This document shows positions 8,454-17,765 of a DNA stretch of 64,000 nt, piece by piece. A model generated the notes under the pieces. It made no database searches and was not told the origin of the DNA. It worked only from the letters and a program-made list of their open reading frames with translations. The stretch covers positions 594,294-658,293 of the forward strand of contig NZ_JAHSPG010000015.1 of the NCBI RefSeq assembly GCF_019130065.1. The letters are read 5' to 3'. Origin of the DNA: Pinibacter aurantiacus (GTDB lineage Bacteria; Bacteroidota; Bacteroidia; Chitinophagales; Chitinophagaceae). Positions within the stretch are counted from its first letter, which is position 1. Each line of letters begins with the position of its first letter. Made by a program: the position numbers and the translations under genes.

Positions 8454-10085
8454 CTACCTGCCTGTATTCAATCGCGATGAATCTGCATTGTATTCCATCG
8501 AATAAATGGGTGGCAGATCACCAAAAATGCTTTTATAATACTTACCAAATTCACTGCTGTAACTGTATGTTATCCTATCCGAACGATAGGGCTTGTCGGT
8601 AATCCATTCAGGTGTGGTAAACTTTTTTACTTCTACACCGTTTCTTATGATGAATGCTGTAACGGCGCCTGCAGTTTGCGGGAAACGTGTCACAGCAAAG
8701 CCGGCAGGAACATCTACAATTTTACCATTTACGTTTAGCGACGCTTTGTCTTTCAAAATCGTTACTACTTCTATCGCATCTTCTGAGGCAAGCGACACGC
8801 CGTTTTCTTCGAAAGAAACTACGGGTATATCAAAAGGTTTTGGAGTTACATTGTGTTTGTATTTTTTAAAAAATGTTACTATTACATCTTCATCTTTATA
8901 GAAAGGCTGTTGTTTCCAAACACCTTTGTAATAATTCAGAAGGATGGCGAAACCATCGTTGTGATTGATTTCTGGCGCTATATGATGTCCTTCTGGATAA
9001 TCATTCCAGGTGATGATGTTTATTACTGATGCTTCTCTTTTCATTCCGAATTCAAATAAGTTCCTGAAGTTGTAAGAGAGCCCGGTAGCAACATATTTGC
9101 GCTCCACATTTTCCATCCCCGCATTCACGGCGTCCTGTACGTCATGAAACATGTCCCATGTGCCACGCTTTAAAAGTTTGGAAGTATAAAAATCATTAAA
9201 GGTTGACCCTTCAAAGGTTCTGTTCCTTTTCTTGCATTCATCTGCTACAAGATTTCCAATATATCCCTGCTCCTTGTATGGAAGTGTCCATACCCAAACA
9301 GCAGGAAAATAATCAAGCACACTATTCAATTTTTGTTTGGTAATATTTTCATTGATGCAATAAATGCATGCAAACTTTTCACTCACGGCATCACCTAATT
9401 TTTTAAAGGCTTTTGCCATGTAATATTGCTCCGGCTTGCCTTTGAGGTTGGCGGGAATATCTGCGATCTGTTCGCCGTACCACAAATACACAACAAGGCG
9501 GCCATCTGGTGTGCGCAGCCAGTGCGAATTGTTTCGGCCAACGGCATCCATAATGCCGTTGATGCGTTTTGCAAACTCGTGTATCTTTTTATCTTCTGTA
9601 GAACCGGAAGGATGAGATATACACAGCGCTAATTTAAAATCAATATTTTTTGCGTCGGCTACGCGAAAGTATGCTTTGATGATGTCGTCCCAGGAATCGT
9701 TGTATAATGTGTAGTAAAATTGAAACCCGTCGATGCCGGATTTAATGGCCGTGCGCATTTCAAATTCTACGGCTTCATCCAGCGATGCATCTTTGAGTAA
9801 GCGATCATTCATGGGAACCACTTGTGTGAGGCCGCCGATGGGTGCGGAGATATTTCCTTTAGGTGAGTAATAATCAGGATCACAGCTATCTTCAAACTTG
9901 TGTCCTTTGTATCGAATGATATTTGTCATGCAATGTGCAATGACCATTTTTTTGTTGGTTATGGACAAGCTCAATTCAGTTGCATTTTTGAGATTGTCTT
10001 GCGCACAGGATTGTAGTATTATGCAGCAACACAATGCTACAATCATCATGACAATGCTAACCGTATGTACTGTTGTTTTCTGCAT
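8454..10085 (-). CDS. GH71-like alpha-1,3-glucanase lipoprotein
   Basis: A 543-residue lipoprotein with lipobox LQSC (C27), so probably attached to the outer membrane. The catalytic region resembles glycoside hydrolase family 71: MVIAHCMTN near residue 47, GIDGFQFYY about residue 117, and the characteristic ITWNDYPEGHHIAP near 370. GH71 enzymes cleave alpha-1,3-glucan (mutan, pseudonigeran); GH99-like folds are a more distant alternative. A C-terminal beta-rich domain of about 130 residues has no obvious name. The gene lies between susD and GH97 in the same leftward operon, which suggests that it cuts the polymer outside the cell before import. The stop codon TAG lies four bases from the GTAGAGAC palindrome. 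Confidence 0.78.
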   Translation of the reverse strand: MQKTTVHTVSIVMMIVALCCCIILQSCAQDNLKNATELSLSITNKKMVIAHCMTNIIRYKGHKFEDSCDPDYYSPKGNISAPIGGLTQVVPMNDRLLKDASLDEAVEFEMRTAIKSGIDGFQFYYTLYNDSWDDIIKAYFRVADAKNIDFKLALCISHPSGSTEDKKIHEFAKRINGIMDAVGRNNSHWLRTPDGRLVVYLWYGEQIADIPANLKGKPEQYYMAKAFKKLGDAVSEKFACIYCINENITKQKLNSVLDYFPAVWVWTLPYKEQGYIGNLVADECKKRNRTFEGSTFNDFYTSKLLKRGTWDMFHDVQDAVNAGMENVERKYVATGLSYNFRNLFEFGMKREASVINIITWNDYPEGHHIAPEINHNDGFAILLNYYKGVWKQQPFYKDEDVIVTFFKKYKHNVTPKPFDIPVVSFEENGVSLASEDAIEVVTILKDKASLNVNGKIVDVPAGFAVTRFPQTAGAVTAFIIRNGVEVKKFTTPEWITDKPYRSDRITYSYSSEFGKYYKSIFGDLPPIYSMEYNADSSRLNTGR

Positions 10086-10113
10086 AATAAGTTTTGATAA
10101 TAAGGGTTCCGTG

Positions 10114-10132
10114 GGGCGAATCGCATTCGCCC
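10114..10132. repeat. GGGCGAAT-type palindrome
   Basis: GGGCGAA and TTCGCCC flank a 5-nt centre (TCGCA). Another full copy with the reverse-complemented centre is at 31690-31711, and half copies GGGCGAATGCGA occur at 50482 and 60706. Confidence 0.7.
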
Positions 10133-10196
10133 GCGATGCAAACCATTACACACGTCCCTAAATGTTGGTCAATATTTCTTTTCAGTAGAACAAAAA

Positions 10197-10243
10197 ATTT
10201 CAGGTATAAACTATACGAAGCCTTTCGACTTCGCATAGTTTAT
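10197..10243 (-). terminator. Stem-loop after susD, likely attenuator or mRNA-stabilising hairpin
   Basis: A 15-bp stem with one mismatch (10206-10220 with 10229-10243) and an 8-nt loop lies 35 nt after the susD stop codon. A T run follows only after a gap of about eight bases. Such hairpins between susCD and the downstream enzyme genes usually lower, but do not abolish, read-through. Confidence 0.6.
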
Positions 10244-10277
10244 GTTGTTGTTGTTAGAACACCTCCGTTGGTATTGA

Positions 10278-12104
10278 TTAGTTGTATCCCGGATTTTGAT
10301 CTGCACTCGTAATCTTAGGATTAGAGTTGATCTCAGTTATTGGAATTGGCCATACGTAAGACTTGGCATCACTCCACTGGCTTGACAAAGTACCTTCATG
10401 TACATTCAAAGCATTCTGATAAAAGTCTGCTTCTGTTTTGCCAATTCTCCAGCGGCATACGTCGAACCACCATGAACCTTCGTTGTACAATTCGGCCCAA
10501 CGCTCGTAGTATAGCGGGTTGTGACCAAGCACAGGATCGGTTGCAGAATTAGCAGGAGTTACATCAGTGAATGATTTATAGTCAATAGCAGACGCTGCAT
10601 CTACAGGTAAATTATAAGCTCTGCGTTTTACTTTGTTCAGGTACTCAAGGCCTGTCGCATCTGAGCCCGAATTGTGCAATGCTTCTGCATACAATAGGTA
10701 CACATCTGCCAAACGCAGCAGGTAAAAGTTAGCGCCATCTGCAGGTCCCTGGTTGTTAATGTTGTTGTAGATCACTGCATTTTTTCTAACACTGAATCCA
10801 TATCTGTTTGCTTGACCAGCGAAGAAACTTGGCATACTAACAGGATACCATGTTTTGCCATCAGGCTTTACAGAATCAACCCATGGTTGCAAGCCGGCAA
10901 CATACAGGCGGGGATCCACTGTGAGATTGCTTCTTGCAGCAACAGCTTTTGTTCTGTAAGTAGGATCCATTATTTTCTTAGGGTTGTCGAAAGCAGCAGG
11001 TTTTGTTGAATTAAAATTTGGGTTGTCTACAAGTGTGTAAGATCCTAAAGTGTAACCGAAACGAACCACGCTTCTGTCATGGAAAATTTCGTTACCGTAG
11101 CCCATTGGTTGAGATCCGCCTTCAGTTCCATCTGGTCCAAGATTCCACGGGCACCAGATCAAGCCATTAATACTTGTGGCATTGATGTTGTCGCCATATA
11201 CACCATAGTTTCCTTTGGCATCCGGGTCAATGTTAAGTTCGAACAATGATTCTTCATTGAATTCATTAGCAGAATTTCCAACAAATGCATCTCTGTATTT
11301 TGTGTAAGGCATGAGGCTTTTACCGCTATGTGTAATCACATCTTCCAGTGTTGTTTTTGCATTGGCCCAATCTTGCGTGTAGATGTAAGCCTTACCCAGC
11401 AAGCCCTTTGCAGTCCACTCAGTTGCTTTGCCTCTTTCGTCACCGGTCCACACTTTACCTTTCAGCAAGGTTGCCCCTTTCTGCAGATCGCTTTTTATCA
11501 GGTCCCATACTGCCTTAACGGTACTGCGTGGCACAGCTGTGCTGTCTAAAGAAGAAGGTACTTTATCGAAAATAGGAACACCTCTTTTATCGCCGCCACC
11601 ATTTGTGGTGATATAGCTCTCACCAAACAAGCACTCCAATTGCATGTAATAATAGGCACGCAATGTATATGCCTGTCCCCTGATCGCATCTATATCTGCC
11701 CCGTCATTTCCTTTAGAATAATTGGTTGCATAAAAATCTGCAGCTTTCAATGTTACGTTACAGTTTTTTACACCTGTAAACAATACCTGCCATGCTTCCG
11801 CCGCGTATTGGTTAGATATGGAAAGATTGTTTTTCGCCATTTCGTTCCAACCCGGATCGCCGTCGTAAATAGCATCTACGCAATGCATGCTGTTGGAAAG
11901 TGCTTTTGGCAAAAAGTGAAAACCGAGGTAACCGGCATCACGCATGTTGGAATAACTTGCAGCCAAAACACTATTCAAATCGTTGATAGAAGCCGGGTAG
12001 TTGCTTGTAGAATACTGGTCCGTAGGTGATACGTTTGAAGGGTCCTTCGTACATCCTGCCAGAAGGCTCACTCCCAGTATTGCTGTATATATTTTTCTAA
12101 TCAT
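10278..12104 (-). CDS. SusD/RagB-family surface glycan-binding lipoprotein
   Basis: A 608-residue protein with lipobox LLAGC (C18), a SusD-like N-terminal tetratricopeptide scaffold (SNYPASINDLNSVL, AYYYMQLECLFG) and the family C-terminus (NPLYYERWAELYNEGSWWFDVCRW, IPITEINSNP). SusD proteins form the lid of the SusC channel on the outer membrane and bind the glycan. It follows susC by 32 nt with no terminator between, so they share one transcript. Length is typical, perhaps slightly long. Confidence 0.95.
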   Translation of the reverse strand: MIRKIYTAILGVSLLAGCTKDPSNVSPTDQYSTSNYPASINDLNSVLAASYSNMRDAGYLGFHFLPKALSNSMHCVDAIYDGDPGWNEMAKNNLSISNQYAAEAWQVLFTGVKNCNVTLKAADFYATNYSKGNDGADIDAIRGQAYTLRAYYYMQLECLFGESYITTNGGGDKRGVPIFDKVPSSLDSTAVPRSTVKAVWDLIKSDLQKGATLLKGKVWTGDERGKATEWTAKGLLGKAYIYTQDWANAKTTLEDVITHSGKSLMPYTKYRDAFVGNSANEFNEESLFELNIDPDAKGNYGVYGDNINATSINGLIWCPWNLGPDGTEGGSQPMGYGNEIFHDRSVVRFGYTLGSYTLVDNPNFNSTKPAAFDNPKKIMDPTYRTKAVAARSNLTVDPRLYVAGLQPWVDSVKPDGKTWYPVSMPSFFAGQANRYGFSVRKNAVIYNNINNQGPADGANFYLLRLADVYLLYAEALHNSGSDATGLEYLNKVKRRAYNLPVDAASAIDYKSFTDVTPANSATDPVLGHNPLYYERWAELYNEGSWWFDVCRWRIGKTEADFYQNALNVHEGTLSSQWSDAKSYVWPIPITEINSNPKITSADQNPGYN

Positions 12105-12136
12105 TGTAGTTAATTTTTTAAAATTGAAAAGCGAGC

Positions 12137-15100
12137 TTAGAATGTCAGATCAAGACCTACTGACCAAATTTTTGCTTGAGGATATTGAGATACCGCGTCT
12201 ACACCTCTTGTAGTTACAGTGATACCGCCTACATATCCTTGTTGTTGTGCCATAGAGAATCCTGTGCCGAGCTCAGGATCAAGACCTGAGTATTTTGTAA
12301 TGGTGAACAGGTTGTTTGCCATCACGAATACTCTTGCACTTCTCATTTTTATTTTTTCCATCAAAGCATTAGAGAATGTATAACCGATCTGCAGGTTCTT
12401 CAATTTTAAGTAGCTGCCATTTTCTACGAAGTAGCTGTTAACTTTTGTATAGTTGCCGTTTGGATCTAAAATGAATTGATTGGCATTTGCAGGATTGATG
12501 TAACCAATACGTGGTTGTCCTGTAAGTTGATTGCTGCCAAGGTATGAAGCACCAAAGACTTTGCTGGTGGTGTTACCATCTGCCCAAGGGTACATTTCAT
12601 ACGCTTTTACACCATTGAAAAGTTCTACGCCCGCAACACCATTGAACAACATCGCGACGTCAATACCTTTCCAGCGCAGGTTAACGGTTGCACCATACAC
12701 CATTTTAGGATTAGGATTGCCCAATACTTGTTTATCAGCTTCTGATACCACGTTGCCATTTTTGGCATCGTGTGCATAGATAAGGTCGCCTGCTTTTGCA
12801 CCTGGTTGTGCAGTCGCTGCAGCAGCTTCCTGGTCTGTTTTAAACATGCCTATTACTTTGTAACCGTAGAAAGAACCAAAAGGAAGTCCCGCTCTTGTTA
12901 CAGTAAGGTTTTGGTTTGGCATTACGTTAAAGCCTGCATCACCATTGCTGTAGTAGTTAACGCCATCAAACAACTGATCGTTTGGAATGCCTGAAAGATC
13001 AAGCACTTTGTTGTTATTGAACCCTGCATTGAAGCTCACATCGTAGCTGAAGTTTCCCGCTTTGTTTCTGTAACCTATCAAAAGGTCAACACCCTTGTTT
13101 TGCACTGAACCAATGTTCACGAAGTATGGTGAAGTGTAACCGGCACTCACAGGCATTTTCAGCGCATACAACATGTCTTTTGTTTTCTTGTTGTACCATT
13201 CCACTGTAAAATACAAGTGGCTGTTCAAAGCTTCTCCATCGATTCCTAAGTTGGTTTCGTATACAGTTTCCCAGTGAAGGTTAGGGTTAGGGATTGCGTT
13301 TAAAGAATTTGCAATTACAAGTGGAGCACCGGGTGCAAAATTTTGTCCACCCAACGCGTTATAGCCAGCACCTGTAAACTTGCTGTAAGTAGCAGCGTAA
13401 GAATATGGATTGATGGCGCTGTTACCCAGTGAACCGTAGCTGCCTCTGATCTTTAAGAGATTAACTGCGTTGGAAATTGGTTTCCAGAAATTTTCTTCGC
13501 TGATGTTCCAGCCTGCGGAAAATGCGGGGAACGTACCTTTTTGTTTGCCCGGACCAAACACTGTAAAATTGGCGTCTTGTCTTATAGATGCAGACACATA
13601 GTATTTACCGTTGAAGTTGTAGTTCAATCTTGCAAACTGAGATTTGATCAAACCGTTTGCATCATATTTACCATGAACAGTGGTGTTACTTTGAGAAGTT
13701 TGAATGAAAGAATATCCCGGCAAACCGATCATACTTTGGTTTGCTTCTACGTAGTTGTAAACATTTTTGATTTGCTCATAACCAACCAATGCGCTGATGT
13801 TGTGTTTGCCAAAAGTGTGATCGAATGACAACAGGTAGTTGGTAAGCAATGTAGAACTAACGATGGAGGTTTTATCCAGGAAGTTGGTAGCACTTGTAAC
13901 CGCTCCAAAGTTGTATGGAGCCTGGTAATAATCGTTTGTTTCGTTATAGTAACCATAACCAAGGTTGGTCCTGAAAGTCAGGTACCATGGGAGTTTCACC
14001 TCGCCATATACGTTGCCCTGGAAATTGTTTTTAAAGTTTTGTGCCATTGCTGAGTTTACCGCGCCTACAGGATTTGGACCACCAAACTGTATGGCAGGAT
14101 AACCCGGAGGAAGTGTTCCCCATGAATTATCCCAGCTGTTGTGTACGGGAATAATTGGTTGTGTGCGGAAAGGAGCATTGTGCAGTTGCGCTTCGCTACC
14201 TACAGGAGGAGCTGTTCTGCGTTGAGAAACCGATACCTGCTCTCCTATTTTAACGTAGTTGCCCAATTTGAAATCTGTATTTACGCGTGCTCCGCCAATG
14301 TTTGAGAAGTTGTTGATGTAAATACCTTTATTGCCATTGTAAAAACCCGAAGCGAGGTAGTTTACATTAGGAGAAGAACCGGAAACAGACAAGTTATAGT
14401 TCTGCTCGTAACCATTGCGATACAATTCATCCACCCAATCTGTATTTGCCAGTGTATCTGTTTGCGTAGCGCCTTTAAAGTAAGTAGGGTGAATAATGTT
14501 TTGCAGTTTGATCCAGTCATTTCTGTCAAGCAACTTCACCAGCTTTGGTTGAGAAACGCCATAGCGTGCGTTGAAGTTAACAGTAGGTCTTTGGGAAGCG
14601 CCTTTTTTTGTGGTAATCAAAATTACACCGCCGGCTGCTGCCGAACCATAAATGGCTGCTGCACTTGCATCTTTTAAAACTTCCACAGAAGCAACATCCT
14701 GAGGGTTAAGGTTGGTTCCATCTGTACGCACTCCATCCACAATGTAAAGTGGATTAGGTTGGTGAAGTGATGCTGTACCTCTTATCAGAATAAGCGGTTG
14801 TGCATCCGGTGCGCCTGAGCTCTTAATTACTTCCACACCGGCAGCTCTACCTTGCAAAGCTTCTGTAACATTGGTTACCGGCTGGTTTTTAAAAGCATCG
14901 CCTTTTACAGATACAACGGAACCCGTCACATCTTTTCTCTTTTGGGTGCCATAACCCACTACCACTACTTCGTTGAGGCTTGATTTATTTGGTTGCAATG
15001 AAACGGCAACCGCTGTTTTGTTTTTTATAGAAATTTCCTGTTGATCATACCCTATATAAGTGATAACTAATGTTGTTGCGGAATTAGGTACAGTGAGGGT

Positions 15101-15292
15101 AAACACACCTGTTGCGTTGGTGTTTGTTCCAGAAGAAGAGCCTTTTTCTTTAACGGTGGCACCGGCCAGTGGTGCGCCTTTGTCGTCGGTAATAGTACCG
15201 GTTACGGTTTTGCTTTGTGCCCTTGCAAGATTTACAAGAAACAGACACATAAAACCGCATAGCATCTGTTGTAGCAATCGTTTTGTAAGCAT
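12137..15292 (-). CDS. SusC/RagA-family TonB-linked outer-membrane transporter
   Basis: A 1051-residue outer-membrane protein: signal peptide ending ARAQ, carboxypeptidase-regulatory-like domain (about 28-115, VTGTITDDKGAPLAGATV), the TonB-box region VVVVGYGTQKRKDVTGSV, a plug domain (ILIRGTASLHQPNPLYIVDG) and a 22-strand barrel ending in the aromatic VGLDLTF. It imports oligosaccharides with the SusD partner and TonB energy. No extra N-terminal STN domain is present, so it is unlikely to signal through an anti-sigma factor; the SusR-like gene upstream fits that. First gene of the susC-susD-GH71-GH97 operon. Confidence 0.96.
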   Translation of the reverse strand: MLTKRLLQQMLCGFMCLFLVNLARAQSKTVTGTITDDKGAPLAGATVKEKGSSSGTNTNATGVFTLTVPNSATTLVITYIGYDQQEISIKNKTAVAVSLQPNKSSLNEVVVVGYGTQKRKDVTGSVVSVKGDAFKNQPVTNVTEALQGRAAGVEVIKSSGAPDAQPLILIRGTASLHQPNPLYIVDGVRTDGTNLNPQDVASVEVLKDASAAAIYGSAAAGGVILITTKKGASQRPTVNFNARYGVSQPKLVKLLDRNDWIKLQNIIHPTYFKGATQTDTLANTDWVDELYRNGYEQNYNLSVSGSSPNVNYLASGFYNGNKGIYINNFSNIGGARVNTDFKLGNYVKIGEQVSVSQRRTAPPVGSEAQLHNAPFRTQPIIPVHNSWDNSWGTLPPGYPAIQFGGPNPVGAVNSAMAQNFKNNFQGNVYGEVKLPWYLTFRTNLGYGYYNETNDYYQAPYNFGAVTSATNFLDKTSIVSSTLLTNYLLSFDHTFGKHNISALVGYEQIKNVYNYVEANQSMIGLPGYSFIQTSQSNTTVHGKYDANGLIKSQFARLNYNFNGKYYVSASIRQDANFTVFGPGKQKGTFPAFSAGWNISEENFWKPISNAVNLLKIRGSYGSLGNSAINPYSYAATYSKFTGAGYNALGGQNFAPGAPLVIANSLNAIPNPNLHWETVYETNLGIDGEALNSHLYFTVEWYNKKTKDMLYALKMPVSAGYTSPYFVNIGSVQNKGVDLLIGYRNKAGNFSYDVSFNAGFNNNKVLDLSGIPNDQLFDGVNYYSNGDAGFNVMPNQNLTVTRAGLPFGSFYGYKVIGMFKTDQEAAAATAQPGAKAGDLIYAHDAKNGNVVSEADKQVLGNPNPKMVYGATVNLRWKGIDVAMLFNGVAGVELFNGVKAYEMYPWADGNTTSKVFGASYLGSNQLTGQPRIGYINPANANQFILDPNGNYTKVNSYFVENGSYLKLKNLQIGYTFSNALMEKIKMRSARVFVMANNLFTITKYSGLDPELGTGFSMAQQQGYVGGITVTTRGVDAVSQYPQAKIWSVGLDLTF

Positions 15293-15730
15293 AATCAGGA
15301 TTGTTTAAAAAGTTTAAATATGTCGTAATGCAGATTGTTTTGAGAATAAACTATTAAATAGCACAACTTGTTTCGATCAGCGAAACATGTTTTTGCTACT
15401 TAACGTTCGATCAACAAAAAAGGGAAAATAATGATGTGGGGAACCCAATAGTTTTTTAGTCATAAACAAGCATTTTTGGTTTATAGCTTTTCAAGGAAGC
15501 TTTAAAAAGGAAGTAACATTTTCAGCGAACAAGTCGTTAGTCATGTTCACGAGATCAAAATAATAGCGGGAAAAAAGCGAAACCAATTTATATGCTCTGA
15601 CTATAAGAAATATTTGCTAAAATGAGCGTTTTACAGAAATTAAATGATTGAAAATCAACTATCTAAAAACACATTAAACTTTTTTATATATAATGATATT
15701 TTACCCATATTTTAATCCGATACAAGCATT
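15293..15730 (-). promoter_or_regulatory. 438-nt gene-free control region upstream of susC
   Basis: The only long gap in the locus. I found no clean TTG-N19-TAnnTTTG promoter on the minus strand. A palindrome GTTTCG-N5-CGAAAC lies at 15370-15386, and the octamer TTCGATCA occurs twice (15372-15379 and 15406-15413), 34 bp apart start to start. These are candidate regulator sites about 80-120 nt before the susC start. Assignment to the SusR-like protein is speculation. Confidence 0.35.
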
Positions 15731-17335
15731 TTATACCGTTTTTATATCCATAATGCGATGCTCAAAGTCTTCGTTGGGTACCAAAGATTTGTTTTTAATT
15801 TTTGTTTTATAAGTGTTGATCGTGTTAACAGAGTATTCCAAAATCTGGGCGATCTTTTCATTATCATGAATGCCCATTCTTATCAAAGCAAAAATTCTAA
15901 GATCGGTGTTTAGCAGTTCGTTGTCTTTTAGTTTTATTTTATCTTCTTCGGCAAACAATGCATTGAATTCATCTATGAAATTTGGAAACAGTTTCAGGAA
16001 AACCTTGTCGAAGTTTTTCAACAGCTCTTCTTTTTCCTTTTTAAGATTAATGTTGTTCACCAGGAATTTTATCTCTTCCAGTTTTCGCTCGGCTATCTTT
16101 TGCTCAACCGATTTTTTAAACCGTTCAATTTTGGTGAAGAACTCCGAGTTGCCATTAAAGAAGTAACCGATATACTCTTCTTTGATCTTGTTGGCCTCTA
16201 AAAGTTTGGTGTTGATCTCCTGTTGTTTTGCATTTGCCGCCATGATTATTTTTTCTGCAGCTTTCAATTTTGCCACCTGGCGGAACACTATTACTATTAA
16301 TGTTACCAATGCTATTAATAATAGTGTAGCAATGGCACTATAGGTAATTAATGTTTTCTTTTGGTTTTCTACCCGGTTAATCTTCTCACCTTCTATTAAT
16401 GGCAGGATGGCACTCACCTGCACCTTGCGCTGGCGTGCGCCATAAAACACGGCATCGTTGATCGCCCGCTCAATATATGTCGAAGCATTTTTCAAATCGC
16501 CCTGCTTAAATAATATGGAAGCGAGATTGAAAATGGCAGCCGTTTCTTTCGTGGAAGATTTAATATCTGCAATCGCAGCTTTCACCAACAGAGCAGTCGC
16601 TGTATCTATTTGTCCGTTTTGTATGTAGATGTCACTAAGCGTGGACGCCGTTAAAGCAATTTCATGATAACTTAAGTTCGGATTGCTCATGATCTTTTTG
16701 AAATTGATCAGGGCATGTGGCCGGTTGTTGGAGCGAATGTCTTTTAGTCCCTTAAAATATAAGTACTCAAAATTGGTTGTGTCGTAATAGTTGAAGGCAG
16801 AGTCCAGATACTCGTTGCCCTTCTTATTATACTCCGGCGTGTGGTAAATATCATTGTCGTAATCGGCAAGGTCATAGTAATATCTTGCCATCAAAGAATA
16901 GTATTCTGCTTTCGAAGTATCGGATAAATGTGAAATGTCGATTCTCTTTAATGAATCATACGCTTCCTTAAACATCCCGGATGATAACAGGATAAAACCC
17001 TGTTTCATTTTCGCGTAATTAACCTTAGACTGATCGTTCAACTGGTAAGCAGCCTCGAGCAATTTTTTTGAATAATTGTATGCAGAATCATATTTAAATA
17101 TTTTATATTCATCATACAGTCTCGAATACACGAAAAATCTATAGTCAGCGGTATTGTTATCTTTTCTTGCAAGGACTACTTTAAGGTCTTTGATAGATTT
17201 CAGTTTTGCATCGTCATATTGAGGAGCTTGTGTGATTGCGTCATTAAGATCAGAAAGCAGCGAGTTGGTAGTTTGCTGGCTATAGCTAGAAAGTCCAAAA
17301 CCCAGTATGGCGATTGCGATAACTAAATGCTTCAT
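15731..17335 (-). CDS. SusR-like membrane-bound transcription regulator (TPR plus DUF6377-type)
   Basis: A 534-residue protein: signal peptide (1-20), tetratricopeptide-like helices (about 25-310), one membrane helix (329-352), a coiled coil (about 355-430) and a C-terminal helix-turn-helix of the LuxR kind (LRIFALIRMGIHDNEKIAQI, then NTINTYKTKIKNK). This architecture, a periplasmic sensor and a cytoplasmic DNA-binding domain in one chain, is that of SusR, the starch-locus activator of Bacteroides. It lies immediately upstream of susC in the same direction. It most likely binds an alpha-glucan oligosaccharide such as maltose or nigerose and activates the operon; the ligand is inference. Confidence 0.85.
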   Translation of the reverse strand: MKHLVIAIAILGFGLSSYSQQTTNSLLSDLNDAITQAPQYDDAKLKSIKDLKVVLARKDNNTADYRFFVYSRLYDEYKIFKYDSAYNYSKKLLEAAYQLNDQSKVNYAKMKQGFILLSSGMFKEAYDSLKRIDISHLSDTSKAEYYSLMARYYYDLADYDNDIYHTPEYNKKGNEYLDSAFNYYDTTNFEYLYFKGLKDIRSNNRPHALINFKKIMSNPNLSYHEIALTASTLSDIYIQNGQIDTATALLVKAAIADIKSSTKETAAIFNLASILFKQGDLKNASTYIERAINDAVFYGARQRKVQVSAILPLIEGEKINRVENQKKTLITYSAIATLLLIALVTLIVIVFRQVAKLKAAEKIIMAANAKQQEINTKLLEANKIKEEYIGYFFNGNSEFFTKIERFKKSVEQKIAERKLEEIKFLVNNINLKKEKEELLKNFDKVFLKLFPNFIDEFNALFAEEDKIKLKDNELLNTDLRIFALIRMGIHDNEKIAQILEYSVNTINTYKTKIKNKSLVPNEDFEHRIMDIKTV

Positions 17336-17474
17336 AATAAAGTAAATAAGGGAATAGGAGCCGGAAATACCTGCATATACGCAATAATCAGAGGAACAGC
17401 CATTGGCATTCTCATAAGCAAGCTTTCTGTATCCATCACGAAGATAAGAGACTGAGGCAAAGAAACAAGGGTGA

Positions 17475-17654
17475 TTTCACGCAAAGGCGCAAAGAGAGAT
17501 CTAAGGACGCAAAGTCATGGTGATGTTTTTACATCTTCCTTTTCCAAGGAAGAGAAAAAAAGTTGTTTTGGGCGTGTCTTATCTCTTTTGCTTCTTTCGT
17601 TTCTGTATAAACCCTTTGCGCTCTTTGTTTTCTCTTTGCGCCTTTGCGTGAAAT
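17475..17654. repeat. Perfect 24-bp inverted repeat of CGCAAAG units
   Basis: ATTTCACGCAAAGGCGCAAA continues to 17498, and its exact reverse complement is at 17631-17654, 132 nt away. Extra loosely related units lie just inside both arms. This fills most of the 430-nt gap between the SusR-like gene and the Omp85 gene; these two genes are divergent, so the element sits in their shared promoter region. Confidence 0.85.
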
Positions 17655-17765
17655 ATGAAAAAATGACCCTCAAACCACCTGACAATGAACATTTACGCCT
17701 TTCCCTTGTTAGCCTTTGTATTGCCCTGGGTAGTGATACCTGTTTTAAAACCAGCATCAATCAAT

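Noticed and set aside
15293..15730. Riboswitch in the susC leader
   Set aside because: No known aptamer core is recognisable and glycan loci of this kind are controlled by the regulator protein.
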